Part shown: piece by piece, positions 23,748 to 30,716 of the stretch
Numbering within the stretch: the stretch's first letter is position 1
Layout of the letters: every line of letters starts with the position of its first letter
IMG/VR virus record: IMGVR_UViG_3300037264_006101
Span: 1-36,685 of that record
Direction: 5' to 3' (one strand)
Length of the DNA: 36,685 nucleotides
DNA from: a virus
The notes under the pieces: model-generated
Database searches by the model: none
Seen by the model: only the letters and a program-made list of their open reading frames with translations
What the model was told of the DNA's origin: nothing
Made by a program: the position numbers and the translations under genes

Positions 23748-24435
23748 CCGGGATGGCGACCAGGCCGCCGCGGACCACGCGCTGCACGGCGCGGTTGGTG
23801 GCCTCGAACTCCCGGACCACGTCCTCGATCGTGGAGGTGGCGGCGCCGATGATCTCCGTGGGCTCGCCGAGGAGCAGGCGCTCCATGCGGACGACCTCCG
23901 CGGCGGACTCGGAGGCGCGCTGGACGATGCGGGCCAGGGCGTCCATCATCCTGACGCGCTCCTGAAGGCGGTACGACTTGCCGGTGGACGGGTCGAGGCC
24001 GCTTCGGATGTCGGCCTCGATGGTCCTGGCCTGGTCGAGCATCCCGCGCAGGGCGTGGCCGGTGATGCCGATGAGGGCGCCGACGTTGCCGCGGAGGGCG
24101 CGGACAAGCTCTGCCTCCTGCTTGCGGGTCCTGAGCACGTCCTCCCTGGCTCGTCGGGCGTCCGAGCGGGCCTCCTCGGCGCGCTGCACGGCATCCATGG
24201 CGGCCTGCTTGGCGGCCTCGTCGGCCATGGCCGCGCGGGCGTGCATCTGCTCCTCGCGGATGATCTGCTGGATGGGCGCCCTGGCCAGGAGCGGCCAGCC
24301 GTCGGTCCAGCCGCGGCGGGCGGTGAGGCGGGAGCAGCCGGCGATCCTGGCCGCCTGGGTGACGTTGCCCGGGTCCTTGCGGTAGGACTCGATCAGGGCC
24401 TGGTACTGCGCGTTGGTGATCGAGTGGTTGGCCAT
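23722..24435 (-). CDS. terS: Terminase small subunit-like protein
   Basis: It is expected to bind the packaging site and load TerL. ATG 24435 has GGTAAGGAT eight bases upstream; 237 residues. An N-terminal helix-turn-helix reads NVTQAARIAGCSRLTARRGW (about residues 23-42). A long charged helical region follows (MADEAAKQAAMDAVQRAEEA, EVLRTRKQEAELVRAL) as in oligomerising small terminases. A C-terminal helix TIEDVVREFEATNRAVQRVV may bind TerL. It sits immediately before TerL, and the ATG-side overlap suggests coupled synthesis. The call relies on HTH plus context. Confidence 0.82.
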   Translation of the reverse strand: MANHSITNAQYQALIESYRKDPGNVTQAARIAGCSRLTARRGWTDGWPLLARAPIQQIIREEQMHARAAMADEAAKQAAMDAVQRAEEARSDARRAREDVLRTRKQEAELVRALRGNVGALIGITGHALRGMLDQARTIEADIRSGLDPSTGKSYRLQERVRMMDALARIVQRASESAAEVVRMERLLLGEPTEIIGAATSTIEDVVREFEATNRAVQRVVRGGLVAIPGGKDQGVG

Positions 24436-24461
24436 GTCCCGAATCCTTACCACCGACGTGG

Positions 24462-24501
24462 GCGCCGGTGAAGGTGGTCACGTTGATCTGGTGACCGGCG
24501 C
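24462..24501. promoter_or_regulatory. Nested inverted repeats between divergent genes
   Basis: GCGCCGGT (24462-24469) pairs with ACCGGCGC (24494-24501), and inside it GGTCAC (24476-24481) pairs with GTGACC (24491-24496). The two pairings share bases, so they could be alternative structures. The site lies in the 92-base gap between the divergent terminase and plus-strand genes; an operator or RNA switch is possible. Confidence 0.5.
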
Positions 24502-24527
24502 GGCGGTCGTCGTGTAGGGTTGGCTGC

Positions 24528-24830
24528 GTGGCTGAGTCGGTCGAGAGCCTGCGGTTCCGGGTGTCGCTGGTGGACGACCAGCTCCGGGCGCTCCTGGGGC
24601 GCCGCGGGGAGCTGCACCGGGACATCGGGCAGGCGCTACGGGAGGTGGGCGGGGAGCCGGAGCCGCCCTCCTACGCGACCGTGGAGGGCCTGGCGGCGGC
24701 GGGCCCCGGTGCGTGGCGCCCGTGGGACCTGGCGCGGGTCTGGTGGGCCGTGGAGGGCGGCTGCCACGCGATCGTGGCCGAGGCGTGCGGCCGGGAGCCC
24801 ACCCCGGTCACGACTCGTCTGCGGAGGTGA
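24528..24830 (+). CDS. Plus-strand small protein, weak chorismate-mutase-like N-terminus
   Basis: This is the only convincing plus-strand gene. GTG 24528 begins 100 residues (VAESVESLRFRVSLVDDQLR) with high-GC third positions and no better reading on the minus strand. The first helix, LRFRVSLVDDQLRALLGRRG and ELHRDIGQAL, has the Leu/Arg spacing of type II chorismate mutases, but the Lys expected in the active site is not in place and the rest (YATVEGLAAAGPGAWRPWDL) does not fit clearly. A plain coiled coil is an alternative. It converges with the next gene, overlapping its end by 23 bases. Confidence 0.6.
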   Translation: MAESVESLRFRVSLVDDQLRALLGRRGELHRDIGQALREVGGEPEPPSYATVEGLAAAGPGAWRPWDLARVWWAVEGGCHAIVAEACGREPTPVTTRLRR

Positions 24831-25050
24831 TGGCCCTCCGCAGGTCGCCCAGTCGCAGCTTGATGACCTGGAGCCACTCATCCGGGTAGTCGTAGTCGAA
24901 GGGCGCGACCATGGCGCGGGCTGCGGATGCGACGGCGCGGAGCTGCTCGAGCTCGATGCACATGGCTGCGGCCACTTCCACTCCGTCCCCGATGGCCGCG
25001 CAGCCGCAGGAGAGGCAGCACCCGTCCTCGTCTCTCCATGAGTGTCTCAT
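24808..25050 (-). CDS. Small protein with DEDGCC zinc module
   Basis: The 80 residues begin at ATG 25050 in an ATGA overlap with the repeat-protein gene. The N-terminal module RDEDGCCLSCGCAAIGDG nearly repeats a module in the deoxyribosyltransferase-like protein at 27452-28210 (VDEDGCCTACGCVAVGAG). A helical region follows (IELEQLRAVASAARAMVAPF, DEWLQVIKLRLGDLRRAIT). The module could bind one metal with Cys only. Function unknown. Confidence 0.72.
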   Translation of the reverse strand: MRHSWRDEDGCCLSCGCAAIGDGVEVAAAMCIELEQLRAVASAARAMVAPFDYDYPDEWLQVIKLRLGDLRRAITSADES

Positions 25051-25667
25051 GTCTCCTCCTCCTCCTCCATCGCTCTCCGCACCGCGTCGGCGATGTCGAT
25101 CGGCCCTGCCGCCGCCGCCCTCGCCGCCCACACCGCCGCCTCCGCCGCCGCCGCCGCCGCCACCGCCGCCCACGCCGCCGCCGCCACCGCCGCCCACGCC
25201 GCCGCCGCCGCCCTCGCCGCCCACGCCGCCTCCGCCGCCCACGCCGATCTGTCCTCGCCCGACAGCCACCGCGCGGCCCACCCGGACCACTCGTCGTCAG
25301 GCGTCGCGTGCGCCGACTGGGCTAGATAGATCGCTGCCCTGACTCGCACCGCAGTCGACAGCACCGGCAGCTCGGCCGGCTCGATCAGCGCCAGCTCGTG
25401 CACGCCCACCTTCGTGCCGTCGTCCGCTGCGACGGCGGTGACGTACGCCCAGTACGCTTTGCCGCCCGCCGCCAACAAGTCCGCGTGGACGGGGTCCATC
25501 AACGCCGCCTGCTCCGGCGACGAGTACGCGTGATAGACACCGGCGGCGCAGAGCACGGTGCCCGACAGCGTCGGCGGTCGCGTGCCGTACGGCAGCCACA
25601 GCATCTCGCCCGGCTGTCCTTGCCGCGTGTAGCCGTCGGCGTCCGTCAGCTTAATCAGGCGCGTCAT
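25047..25667 (-). CDS. Ala/Trp-repeat protein with N-terminal unknown domain
   Basis: ATG 25667 (ATGA overlap, GGAGG seven bases before) opens 206 residues. Residues 1-120 form an alpha/beta domain (IKLTDADGYTRQGQPGEMLW, GTVLCAAGVYHAYSSPEQAA, TAVAADDGTKVGVHELALIE) that resembles small uncharacterised phage and bacterial domains. Residues 150-190 are repeats of AWAA and AAAAAW type, with an encoded run of gcc/cgc triplets at about 25100-25240. The end is PIDIADAVRRAMEEEEET. The repeat helix may pack into an amphipathic stack. No named function. Confidence 0.78.
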   Translation of the reverse strand: MTRLIKLTDADGYTRQGQPGEMLWLPYGTRPPTLSGTVLCAAGVYHAYSSPEQAALMDPVHADLLAAGGKAYWAYVTAVAADDGTKVGVHELALIEPAELPVLSTAVRVRAAIYLAQSAHATPDDEWSGWAARWLSGEDRSAWAAEAAWAARAAAAAWAAVAAAAWAAVAAAAAAEAAVWAARAAAAGPIDIADAVRRAMEEEEET

Positions 25668-26260
25668 CTGCACGCCTCCAGCGCCCGATCAGGCACATGC
25701 GCGTGCCGTCCGCACGTGTTGAGCGCGTACAAGTGAGACGCGAGCATCGCGGAGTGTAGCTGCGGCGTCATGCCCGATGACTCATACACGCTGTAGATCG
25801 GCTCGGCGTCGCCTGTGTCCATCCGCTCGATCTGGAATACCCGCTCGTCGAAGACGGGCAGCCCATCGCGGCCCGATCGTTCGCGGTGGCGCAGCAGTAT
25901 CCGAAACGTCGCCGCGCTCATCTCCCACCACTGCATGCGCCCCTCGGGGATGAGCCACACGTTCATGCGCACGCGGCACGCTGGCATGATCCCGACGTGC
26001 GGCGGATTGCGCTGCGGGTCGTGCGGGACACAGAGATCGTCCTCGCTCCACACGGCCTCGTACGACCACGGCTCGCCACGGAAGACGACCCGCCGTTGCT
26101 CGCCCATCTCGCCGAGTATCAGCTCGGTGGGTTCGCTGCCGGGGACAGCGGTAGCCTTGGCGACGGTTTCCCACGTCTGCGCCGATCGAGCTGGACACAG
26201 GTCCCTATGTTCCGTGGCAAACGGGTCAATCGTCGCGCACATGCATCCGTTGCGGTCCAT
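25664..26260 (-). CDS. Unknown protein, lower-GC segment
   Basis: The 198-residue product begins MDRNGCMCATIDPFATEHRD from ATG 26260 (TGATG with the preceding stop); GTG 26263 is an equal choice. N-terminal CMC and then DLCPARSAQT may bind a metal. The middle looks like a beta-domain: RRVVFRGEPWSYEAVWSEDD, VRMNVWLIPEGRMQWWEMSA. The end is helical (LHSAMLASHLYALNTC). No family was recognised. Codons are less GC-rich than in flanking genes, as in other members of this stretch. Confidence 0.75.
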   Translation of the reverse strand: MDRNGCMCATIDPFATEHRDLCPARSAQTWETVAKATAVPGSEPTELILGEMGEQRRVVFRGEPWSYEAVWSEDDLCVPHDPQRNPPHVGIMPACRVRMNVWLIPEGRMQWWEMSAATFRILLRHRERSGRDGLPVFDERVFQIERMDTGDAEPIYSVYESSGMTPQLHSAMLASHLYALNTCGRHAHVPDRALEACR

Positions 26261-26451
26261 CACGCCGACTCTCCCTCGGTGTCGAGATCGGCGATGGTCC
26301 GCGCCTCTTCCTTGATGTCGCGCATTCGCTCCAGGTCGACCGTGCCGCGCCCTTCACGCATGTGATCGCGGACCTGCAACGCCACCGACGCTCCGTACAC
26401 GCAGAGCCAACGGTGCTTCATGAACGCGCGATAATCTTCGACGATGCTCAT
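26260..26451 (-). CDS. Small protein, paralogue of the gene at 32084-32368
   Basis: The 63 residues (MSIVEDYRAFMKHRWLCVYG, ASVALQVRDHMREGRG) match the C-terminal part of another gene in this window: RFLSVYGATIAVQWAAHVSEGRG there, RWLCVYGASVALQVRDHMREGRG here. It ends in a charged helix (KEEARTIADLDTEGESA). ATG 26451 overlaps the Myb-like gene stop. It may be a duplicated regulator; function unknown. Confidence 0.74.
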   Translation of the reverse strand: MSIVEDYRAFMKHRWLCVYGASVALQVRDHMREGRGTVDLERMRDIKEEARTIADLDTEGESA

Positions 26452-26834
26452 TCCCACAGCCTCCTCATCCTGATCTGCTCCTGCTCGATCGCCGCCAGCC
26501 GGGTGTCGAGCGCCGATATGCTGTCGCGGATGCCCTTCAGCGCCTCGATCGTGTGGTCCTGCCAGTCGGCCTCGTAGGACTCGACCTTCGCGATCGTGTC
26601 GCGCCATGCCTTCTCCGCGCCAGCGTTGCCCATCGCTGCCGCGTCCTCTGCCCGCTGCCGAGCCAGGCGCTCGTGCCTGCTCCTGGCGGCGTCGGCGGAC
26701 ACGACCAGCCCTTGCTGCGCGAGGGCTCCGGCGACAGCCGACCACCAGCGAACGGTGGGCGGAAGAACGCCGTCGAGCGAGTCCACCGTGGCGAGAAGCC
26801 TCTCGTCGTCCTGTGCATTCCAGTTGTGCCTCAT
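26448..26834 (-). CDS. Myb/SANT-like DNA-binding protein
   Basis: The 128 residues start MRHNWNAQDDERLLATVDSL. The first 60 follow a SANT/Myb-like pattern: Trp 5, acidic and Leu-rich helix, then RWWSAVAGALAQQGLVVSAD and AARSRHERLARQ, which would be the recognition helix. Residues 65-128 form a coiled coil (SYEADWQDHTIEALKGIRDS, TRLAAIEQEQIRMRRLWE). Phages often use such small proteins as transcription regulators. The SANT match is by pattern, not by score. ATGA overlaps connect it to genes on both sides. Confidence 0.75.
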   Translation of the reverse strand: MRHNWNAQDDERLLATVDSLDGVLPPTVRWWSAVAGALAQQGLVVSADAARSRHERLARQRAEDAAAMGNAGAEKAWRDTIAKVESYEADWQDHTIEALKGIRDSISALDTRLAAIEQEQIRMRRLWE

Positions 26835-27040
26835 GTCTCGTCCTCCATCTTCATCGCTTCGTCATCGAGCAGGACCGCTGCCCTTCTGTATGCATCGGCC
26901 ACGCGCCTGCACATGCCGCTGAGCTTGGGCTCATACGCGTACGCGGCGCCCGTTGCATTCGCATCGCTTCGCAGGGCCGCGGCCTTGTTCCGAAGCCACG
27001 TCGCGCCGAGCTGGGTCGAGCGGATGTGGTCAACGGCCAT
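26831..27040 (-). CDS. Short helical protein
   Basis: The 69 residues begin MAVDHIRSTQLGATWLRNKA. Helices dominate (AALRSDANATGAAYAYEPKL, RRVADAYRRAAVLLDDEAMK) and the C-terminus is acidic. It overlaps the preceding gene by 11 bases. No family recognised. Confidence 0.7.
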   Translation of the reverse strand: MAVDHIRSTQLGATWLRNKAAALRSDANATGAAYAYEPKLSGMCRRVADAYRRAAVLLDDEAMKMEDET

Positions 27041-27455
27041 GGTGCCCTCGCATCCTCGCCTCCCCGCAGCCGTAGCAGTGGACGCCGCGGTGCTGCCGGA
27101 TCTCGTCCAGGATGAGCGGCGAGTCGCAGGCGACGCACAGCTGGCGCTCCAGGTTGATGGCGATGTGGCGGGCGCGGGTCCTGGCCGTGTCGAGGTCAGC
27201 GACGAGCACCCCGTGCCGCGACGTCCACCGCTCCCTCCTGACGCGCGCCAGGGCATCCCCGCAGGTCGCGCAGCCGCAGGCGGGCCTGTGCCCGATGCAC
27301 GCGCCGTCCCGAGGCTCCTCCGGGTCGAGGACGAGGAGCGCGACGTAGTGCATGCCGTCGTGGCGCTCGCTGATCTCGAGCCGGTAGGCATGGCCGCTCG
27401 TCGAGAACCCGAGCGCGTGGGACACGACCGTGCGCGACAGGTGGTCGGCGATCAC
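27030..27455 (-). CDS. Unknown protein with C-terminal zinc ribbon
   Basis: GTG 27455 (GTGA overlap) opens 141 residues. The N-terminal part is strand-rich (YRLEISERHDGMHYVALLVL). ACGCATCG near residue 60 and CVACD... CYGCG towards the end give two candidate zinc sites, the last one separated by about 20 residues as in a ribbon. A connecting helix runs between (DTARTRARHIAINLERQL). It may bind nucleic acid; no family name. Confidence 0.74.
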   Translation of the reverse strand: MIADHLSRTVVSHALGFSTSGHAYRLEISERHDGMHYVALLVLDPEEPRDGACIGHRPACGCATCGDALARVRRERWTSRHGVLVADLDTARTRARHIAINLERQLCVACDSPLILDEIRQHRGVHCYGCGEARMRGHHGR

Positions 27456-28210
27456 GGCTCCACCGCCTTACCGGCCCGCTCGTCGATCGCCTGGAGCAGC
27501 GCATCGGCCTCCTCGGTCGCAAGCCGATCGGCCGATCTGCCGCCCTCGATGTCGAGGTCGGAGAGATCGGCGTCAGGATACTCACGGAGCACTGCGCGCG
27601 CCCTGGCCTCGGAGAGCTTGGGCTTACTCGTGGCCGCTCGGCACCCGAGTGCCAGCTCCGCCCCGGCACCCACGGCGACGCATCCGCAGGCCGTGCAGCA
27701 GCCGTCCTCGTCCACCCCGACGTCCCAACCGCACTGCGGGCAGAGGCTGCCGGAGAACCCACTGGCGCGCGCCTCGCTGCCTAGACCGCGCAGGGCCTCC
27801 AGGGCCTCAGGAAGCGAGACGCACACCGCGTCGGCCATCCTGTACATCAGCTCCGGCTCCTGGCCGGGGGCGAGAAGGATGACGAGTCGCTTCCCCGAGA
27901 CGCCGGCGAAGAACCCGGCCTCGAGGTGCGCGGAGCGTCCGCACGGGAGGACCAGCAGGCAGGCGTCCGCCCGCCGCATCGCCTCCCGGTCGCGCCCGAA
28001 GCCCTCGATGGCGAGCGGGTGGTCGAGGCCGCGGCGGAATGCCTCGGGCGTCCACTCCTGCCACCGCTCGTCGATCTCCGACCACGCGAAGCCGCGGTCG
28101 TTGGGCGACGGGTTCCTGAAGTCGTAGACCTCGTGCCCGGCCTCCCGCAGCGCGCGCACGATGCCCGGCTGCTGCTCGTTCCTCCAGCTCGATGCCACGT
28201 AGATCCTCAT
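27452..28210 (-). CDS. Nucleoside 2-deoxyribosyltransferase-like protein fused to a zinc module
   Basis: It may remodel nucleosides or act on nucleotide-like ligands. ATG 28210 has AAGGTGAT upstream; 252 residues. Residues 1-140 follow the deoxyribosyltransferase-like fold: MRIYVASSWRNEQQPGI, GHEVYDFRNPSPNDRGFAWS, then ADACLLVLPCGRSAHLEAGF with Glu 97 at the catalytic place. Residues 157-177 hold CPQCGW and DEDGCCTACGC, a zinc module also found in the gene at 24808-25050. A helical tail (about 195-252) follows. Fusion of the enzyme-like fold with a ribbon is unusual. Substrate unknown. Confidence 0.82.
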   Translation of the reverse strand: MRIYVASSWRNEQQPGIVRALREAGHEVYDFRNPSPNDRGFAWSEIDERWQEWTPEAFRRGLDHPLAIEGFGRDREAMRRADACLLVLPCGRSAHLEAGFFAGVSGKRLVILLAPGQEPELMYRMADAVCVSLPEALEALRGLGSEARASGFSGSLCPQCGWDVGVDEDGCCTACGCVAVGAGAELALGCRAATSKPKLSEARARAVLREYPDADLSDLDIEGGRSADRLATEEADALLQAIDERAGKAVEP

Positions 28211-28242
28211 ACGATCACCTTGCTCCCATCGATGAAACCAAG

Positions 28243-28521
28243 TTACTCCAGCGTGGCCAGCGCGCATTCGACGGCCTGCCGCCCTGGTCCATCGCCGTCC
28301 CATCCGGCCAGCTCCAGCACGTCGTCGACCGTCACGGGCTCCAGGGCCGCGTGAAGCTCGGCGCAGCACTCCGCCACGGCCCAGAGCTCGACGAGCCGAC
28401 ACAGGACGTTCGCGCCAGATGCGTCCACCGTGCCGACGTGGGTGCGGATGCGGGCGAGCCACCGAAGCGACTCGTGCGCGGCCCTCAGCGCGCCGCGCAG
28501 CTCCTCCAGCTCGCCGGTCAC
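28243..28521 (-). CDS. Helical protein of unknown function
   Basis: The 92 residues begin MTGELEELRGALRAAHESLR from GTG 28521 in a GTGA overlap. The sequence is helical, including ANVLCRLVELWAVAECCAEL and HAALEPVTVDDVLELAGWDG. There are three Cys in the middle helix. No family was recognised. It is followed by a 32-base gap, one of the longer ones here. Confidence 0.72.
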   Translation of the reverse strand: MTGELEELRGALRAAHESLRWLARIRTHVGTVDASGANVLCRLVELWAVAECCAELHAALEPVTVDDVLELAGWDGDGPGRQAVECALATLE

Positions 28522-28733
28522 GGCTCACCCATCGGCTGCTTGCAGAAGGCGGCCAGCGCGGAGAGGCACTCGTGGGAGAGCGCGACCCCGGACTCCGGGT
28601 CGAAGATGTACTGGCCCCAGCGCGGATACCACTCGACCACGCCGAGCGCGTCTCCGCTGGACGACCTGATGATGTAGGTCTCGCGCGGCGCCGTCCCGAC
28701 CGGCTCCGCGGACATGAACCTCCCGAGCCTCAT
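28518..28733 (-). CDS. Small conserved-looking phage protein
   Basis: The 71 residues (MRLGRFMSAEPVGTAPRETY) carry the pattern GDALGVVEWYPRWGQYIFDP followed by a helix with HECLSALAAFC. WYPRW and YIFDP are common in small phage proteins of unknown function. ATGA overlaps link it to both neighbours. It may be a structural or host-interaction factor; no family name is certain. Confidence 0.74.
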   Translation of the reverse strand: MRLGRFMSAEPVGTAPRETYIIRSSSGDALGVVEWYPRWGQYIFDPESGVALSHECLSALAAFCKQPMGEP

Positions 28734-29176
28734 GCTCCGCCCTCCCTCTCGATGTCGGCGAGGCGGACGTCCCCAGACAGCACCGCCTCCTCGATCTCCG
28801 CTGCGCCCTCCGCGTACCACGCGGCCTCGTCCCACGGGCAGCGGCCCTCATGGATCGCAGTCCACTCATCATCCGTCGGCGGCCGGAACCTCCCGACTGG
28901 CTCGACCGACCCGTCCTGCGGGTGCTCCCACGAGCCAGGCGACCAGATGAATTTCCCGGTCCAGATGCTGATGCCCAGCGGTGCATCGTCGAGCCCGAGG
29001 TCTCCGAGCTGGCACAGACCACCCTCCTGCTGCTCGAATGCGACGTGGGCCCCGACGGTCCACAGGACGCAGCCGTTGCCGCCACCGTCGTTCGCCACGA
29101 CGGCCAGCGAGTCCAGCTCCCACCGAAGCCCGTTCCACGGCTCACCGCGGTTGCCGCTCTGGAATATCCCGCTCAT
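28730..29176 (-). CDS. Unknown protein coupled to the RadC-like gene
   Basis: The 148 residues begin at ATG 29176 (ATGA). The N-terminal half is beta-rich with many Trp (LRWELDSLAVVAND, CVLWTVGAHVAFEQQEGGLC, GISIWTGKFIWSPGSW), the C-terminal half is acidic and helical (DEAAWYAEGAAEIEEAVLSG). Trp-rich strands suggest a ligand- or protein-binding barrel. No family recognised. Confidence 0.74.
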   Translation of the reverse strand: MSGIFQSGNRGEPWNGLRWELDSLAVVANDGGGNGCVLWTVGAHVAFEQQEGGLCQLGDLGLDDAPLGISIWTGKFIWSPGSWEHPQDGSVEPVGRFRPPTDDEWTAIHEGRCPWDEAAWYAEGAAEIEEAVLSGDVRLADIEREGGA

Positions 29177-29649
29177 CGCTCGCTCCTTGTTGGAAACCCC
29201 ATCAGTCCCTCCTGCACGAGGCTGCACCACACCCCGTCACCGCCCGTGATGATGTGGTCGACGAGCGGGACACCGAGCAGCTCCCCGGCCCCGATCACGC
29301 GCCGCGTCAGGTCCAGGTCGCTCTCCGATGGGCGCACCGCGCCGCTCGGGTGGTTGTGCCCAAGGATGATGCTGTTGGCGCCCGCCAGGACGGCCCAGCG
29401 GAATATGCCGGCCACGCTCGTGGCTGCGGAGTCAACCGAGCCGGCCGCGGCCAGGTGCCAGCCGACGGGTCGCTTCCTCGCATCCAGCCCGACCACGACG
29501 ACGCGCTCCTGCGGTCCGTGCGGGATGATGTCGAGTAGCAGGTGGGCGGCGAGCACCGGGTCCGTCAGCTCCACATCCGGCATCTGGTGCCCGGTCCTTG
29601 AGTAGTGCAGCGCCACCTCGCGGACCAGCAGCGAGCGACGCCCGGTCAC
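29173..29649 (-). CDS. RadC-like JAB-domain protein
   Basis: GTG 29649 (GTGA overlap) opens 158 residues. The JAMM metal signature is intact: GHNHPSG (His 98 and His 100) followed eleven residues later by SESD with Asp 111, and upstream QERVVVVGLDARKRPVGWHL includes Glu 48. RadC-like proteins lack a proven DNA repair role in many bacteria, and phage and mobile-element copies probably support DNA metabolism or anti-restriction. The helix-hairpin-helix of full RadC is absent; this is only the JAB domain. Confidence 0.9.
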   Translation of the reverse strand: MTGRRSLLVREVALHYSRTGHQMPDVELTDPVLAAHLLLDIIPHGPQERVVVVGLDARKRPVGWHLAAAGSVDSAATSVAGIFRWAVLAGANSIILGHNHPSGAVRPSESDLDLTRRVIGAGELLGVPLVDHIITGGDGVWCSLVQEGLMGFPTRSER

Positions 29650-29894
29650 GGCGCGCACTCCCGCAGCGCCAGATCGTAGGCGCGGCAGGTCTCGCCGGTC
29701 ACGTAGACCGCCCGCCCGGTCTCCTCGTCCTCGAAGACGCCGGCTGCAGAGTCCGGGTGACCCGACTCCGCGATGGCGCTCCTGAACGAGCGCACCAGCT
29801 CCTCGTGGGACGCCGGGCGCAGGTCGCGCCCCGTCGCGTAGTCGCACACCCAGCCGTAGATCTGAACCACCATTGCCTGCTCCTCGCTCATCAC
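29646..29894 (-). CDS. Small phage-type protein of unknown function
   Basis: The 82 residues start MMSEEQAMVVQIYGWVCDYA; ATG 29891 is an equally good choice. AAGGAGG stands upstream. The motif EETGRAVYVTGETCRAYDLA occurs near the C-terminus, with RPASHEELVRSFRSAIAESG in the centre. The pattern is common in small phage proteins without known function. GTGA coupling links it to the RadC-like gene. Confidence 0.74.
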   Translation of the reverse strand: MMSEEQAMVVQIYGWVCDYATGRDLRPASHEELVRSFRSAIAESGHPDSAAGVFEDEETGRAVYVTGETCRAYDLALRECAP

Positions 29895-29909
29895 TTCCTC
29901 CTTGCTCGC

Positions 29910-30098
29910 CTACTCGTGCTCGACCGGCCAGACCCACCTCGGGTGGCTGTGCACGATCGCCCCGTCGCCGATGTCGATCCTGACGATCGGAAGCCTCGGG
30001 TCCACTCCGACCACCGCGCCGACGTGGACCGTTTGATTGTCACGGACGACGCGCACGCGCCGGCCCGTGGACGACATCCATGCCTCCGTCCAGTCCAT
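29910..30098 (-). CDS. Small beta-rich protein
   Basis: ATG 30098 was chosen because AAGGAGGGAGA is directly upstream; 62 residues. It is nearly all strands: RRVRVVRDNQTVHVGAVVGV, RLPIVRIDIGDGAIVHSHPR. The layout resembles a small SH3/KOW-like barrel. It overlaps the preceding gene by 59 bases, more than usual here, so the start may lie at 30077. Confidence 0.62.
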   Translation of the reverse strand: MDWTEAWMSSTGRRVRVVRDNQTVHVGAVVGVDPRLPIVRIDIGDGAIVHSHPRWVWPVEHE

Positions 30099-30480
30099 GC
30101 CTCTCCCTCCTTGCCTCGAACTCCTCGACCAGTTGATCAACCAGGAGGCATCGCGCCTCGTTCAGCAGCGCCAACTTCCGATGCCTCGCCGTCGGGTGAT
30201 CGCAGCACACGTCCCTCTCGACACCGCGCAGTCTTACGAGCCCGCGCCCCGTGTGCCTCTCCAGCAGCAGCACTGCGCGCCCCGCGAGAAGCCCAGTGCG
30301 CTCATGGCCGCCCGGGACCCGGTGCCACGGCCCGTCCCATGTCGGCGCGAACCTGGTGACCAAATCAACGATCGCATGCCGCACGCGCTGCTCGCAGTCG
30401 ACGCGCTGACACAGGGCGCACCGTGCCTCCCGCAGGGCCTGCTCGATGATGAGCTGCCACCTCAATCCAGGCCGCTTCAT
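30040..30480 (-). CDS. Unknown Cys-containing protein
   Basis: The 146 residues begin MKRPGLRWQLIIEQALREAR, with CALCQRVDCEQR soon after and CCDHPTARH near residue 92, so two metal sites are possible. A helical C-terminus follows (LALLNEARCLLVDQLVEEFE). It starts at an ATGA overlap. Length and arrangement do not match a family I recognise. Confidence 0.72.
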   Translation of the reverse strand: MKRPGLRWQLIIEQALREARCALCQRVDCEQRVRHAIVDLVTRFAPTWDGPWHRVPGGHERTGLLAGRAVLLLERHTGRGLVRLRGVERDVCCDHPTARHRKLALLNEARCLLVDQLVEEFEARRERHGLDGGMDVVHGPARARRP

Positions 30481-30716
30481 CAACCGCGCTCCATGCGGCG
30501 CGCCTTCTCCGAAGCCGCAAGCTCCGCGAGGTACGCGACCAGATCGCCGCGCCTCATGTCGTCCACTCGCATCTTGGTCCCCGTCAGCCTGTCGTGCACG
30601 AAGCACGCTCCGCCGTCGCACCTGGCGAAGTAGCGGGTCCCGGCGTACTCGTGCTCGAGGATCTTGTTGACCCGGGCGCACGTCTCCTTCGCCCGACCTG
30701 CTCGCTCGCCCATCAC
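30480..30716 (-). CDS. Small protein of unknown function
   Basis: The 78 residues (MMGERAGRAKETCARVNKIL) start in an ATGA overlap; either of two Met is possible. A beta-type stretch (YFARCDGGACFVHDRLTGT, KMRVDDMRRGDLVAYL) is followed by a basic helix. CDGGAC could bind a metal. No family recognised. Confidence 0.7.
   Translation of the reverse strand: MMGERAGRAKETCARVNKILEHEYAGTRYFARCDGGACFVHDRLTGTKMRVDDMRRGDLVAYLAELAASEKARRMERG

Noticed and set aside
24911-25342. Plus-strand frames rich in Pro/Arg across the gcc repeats
   Set aside because: They are low-complexity readings of the opposite strand of the Ala/Trp-repeat gene.
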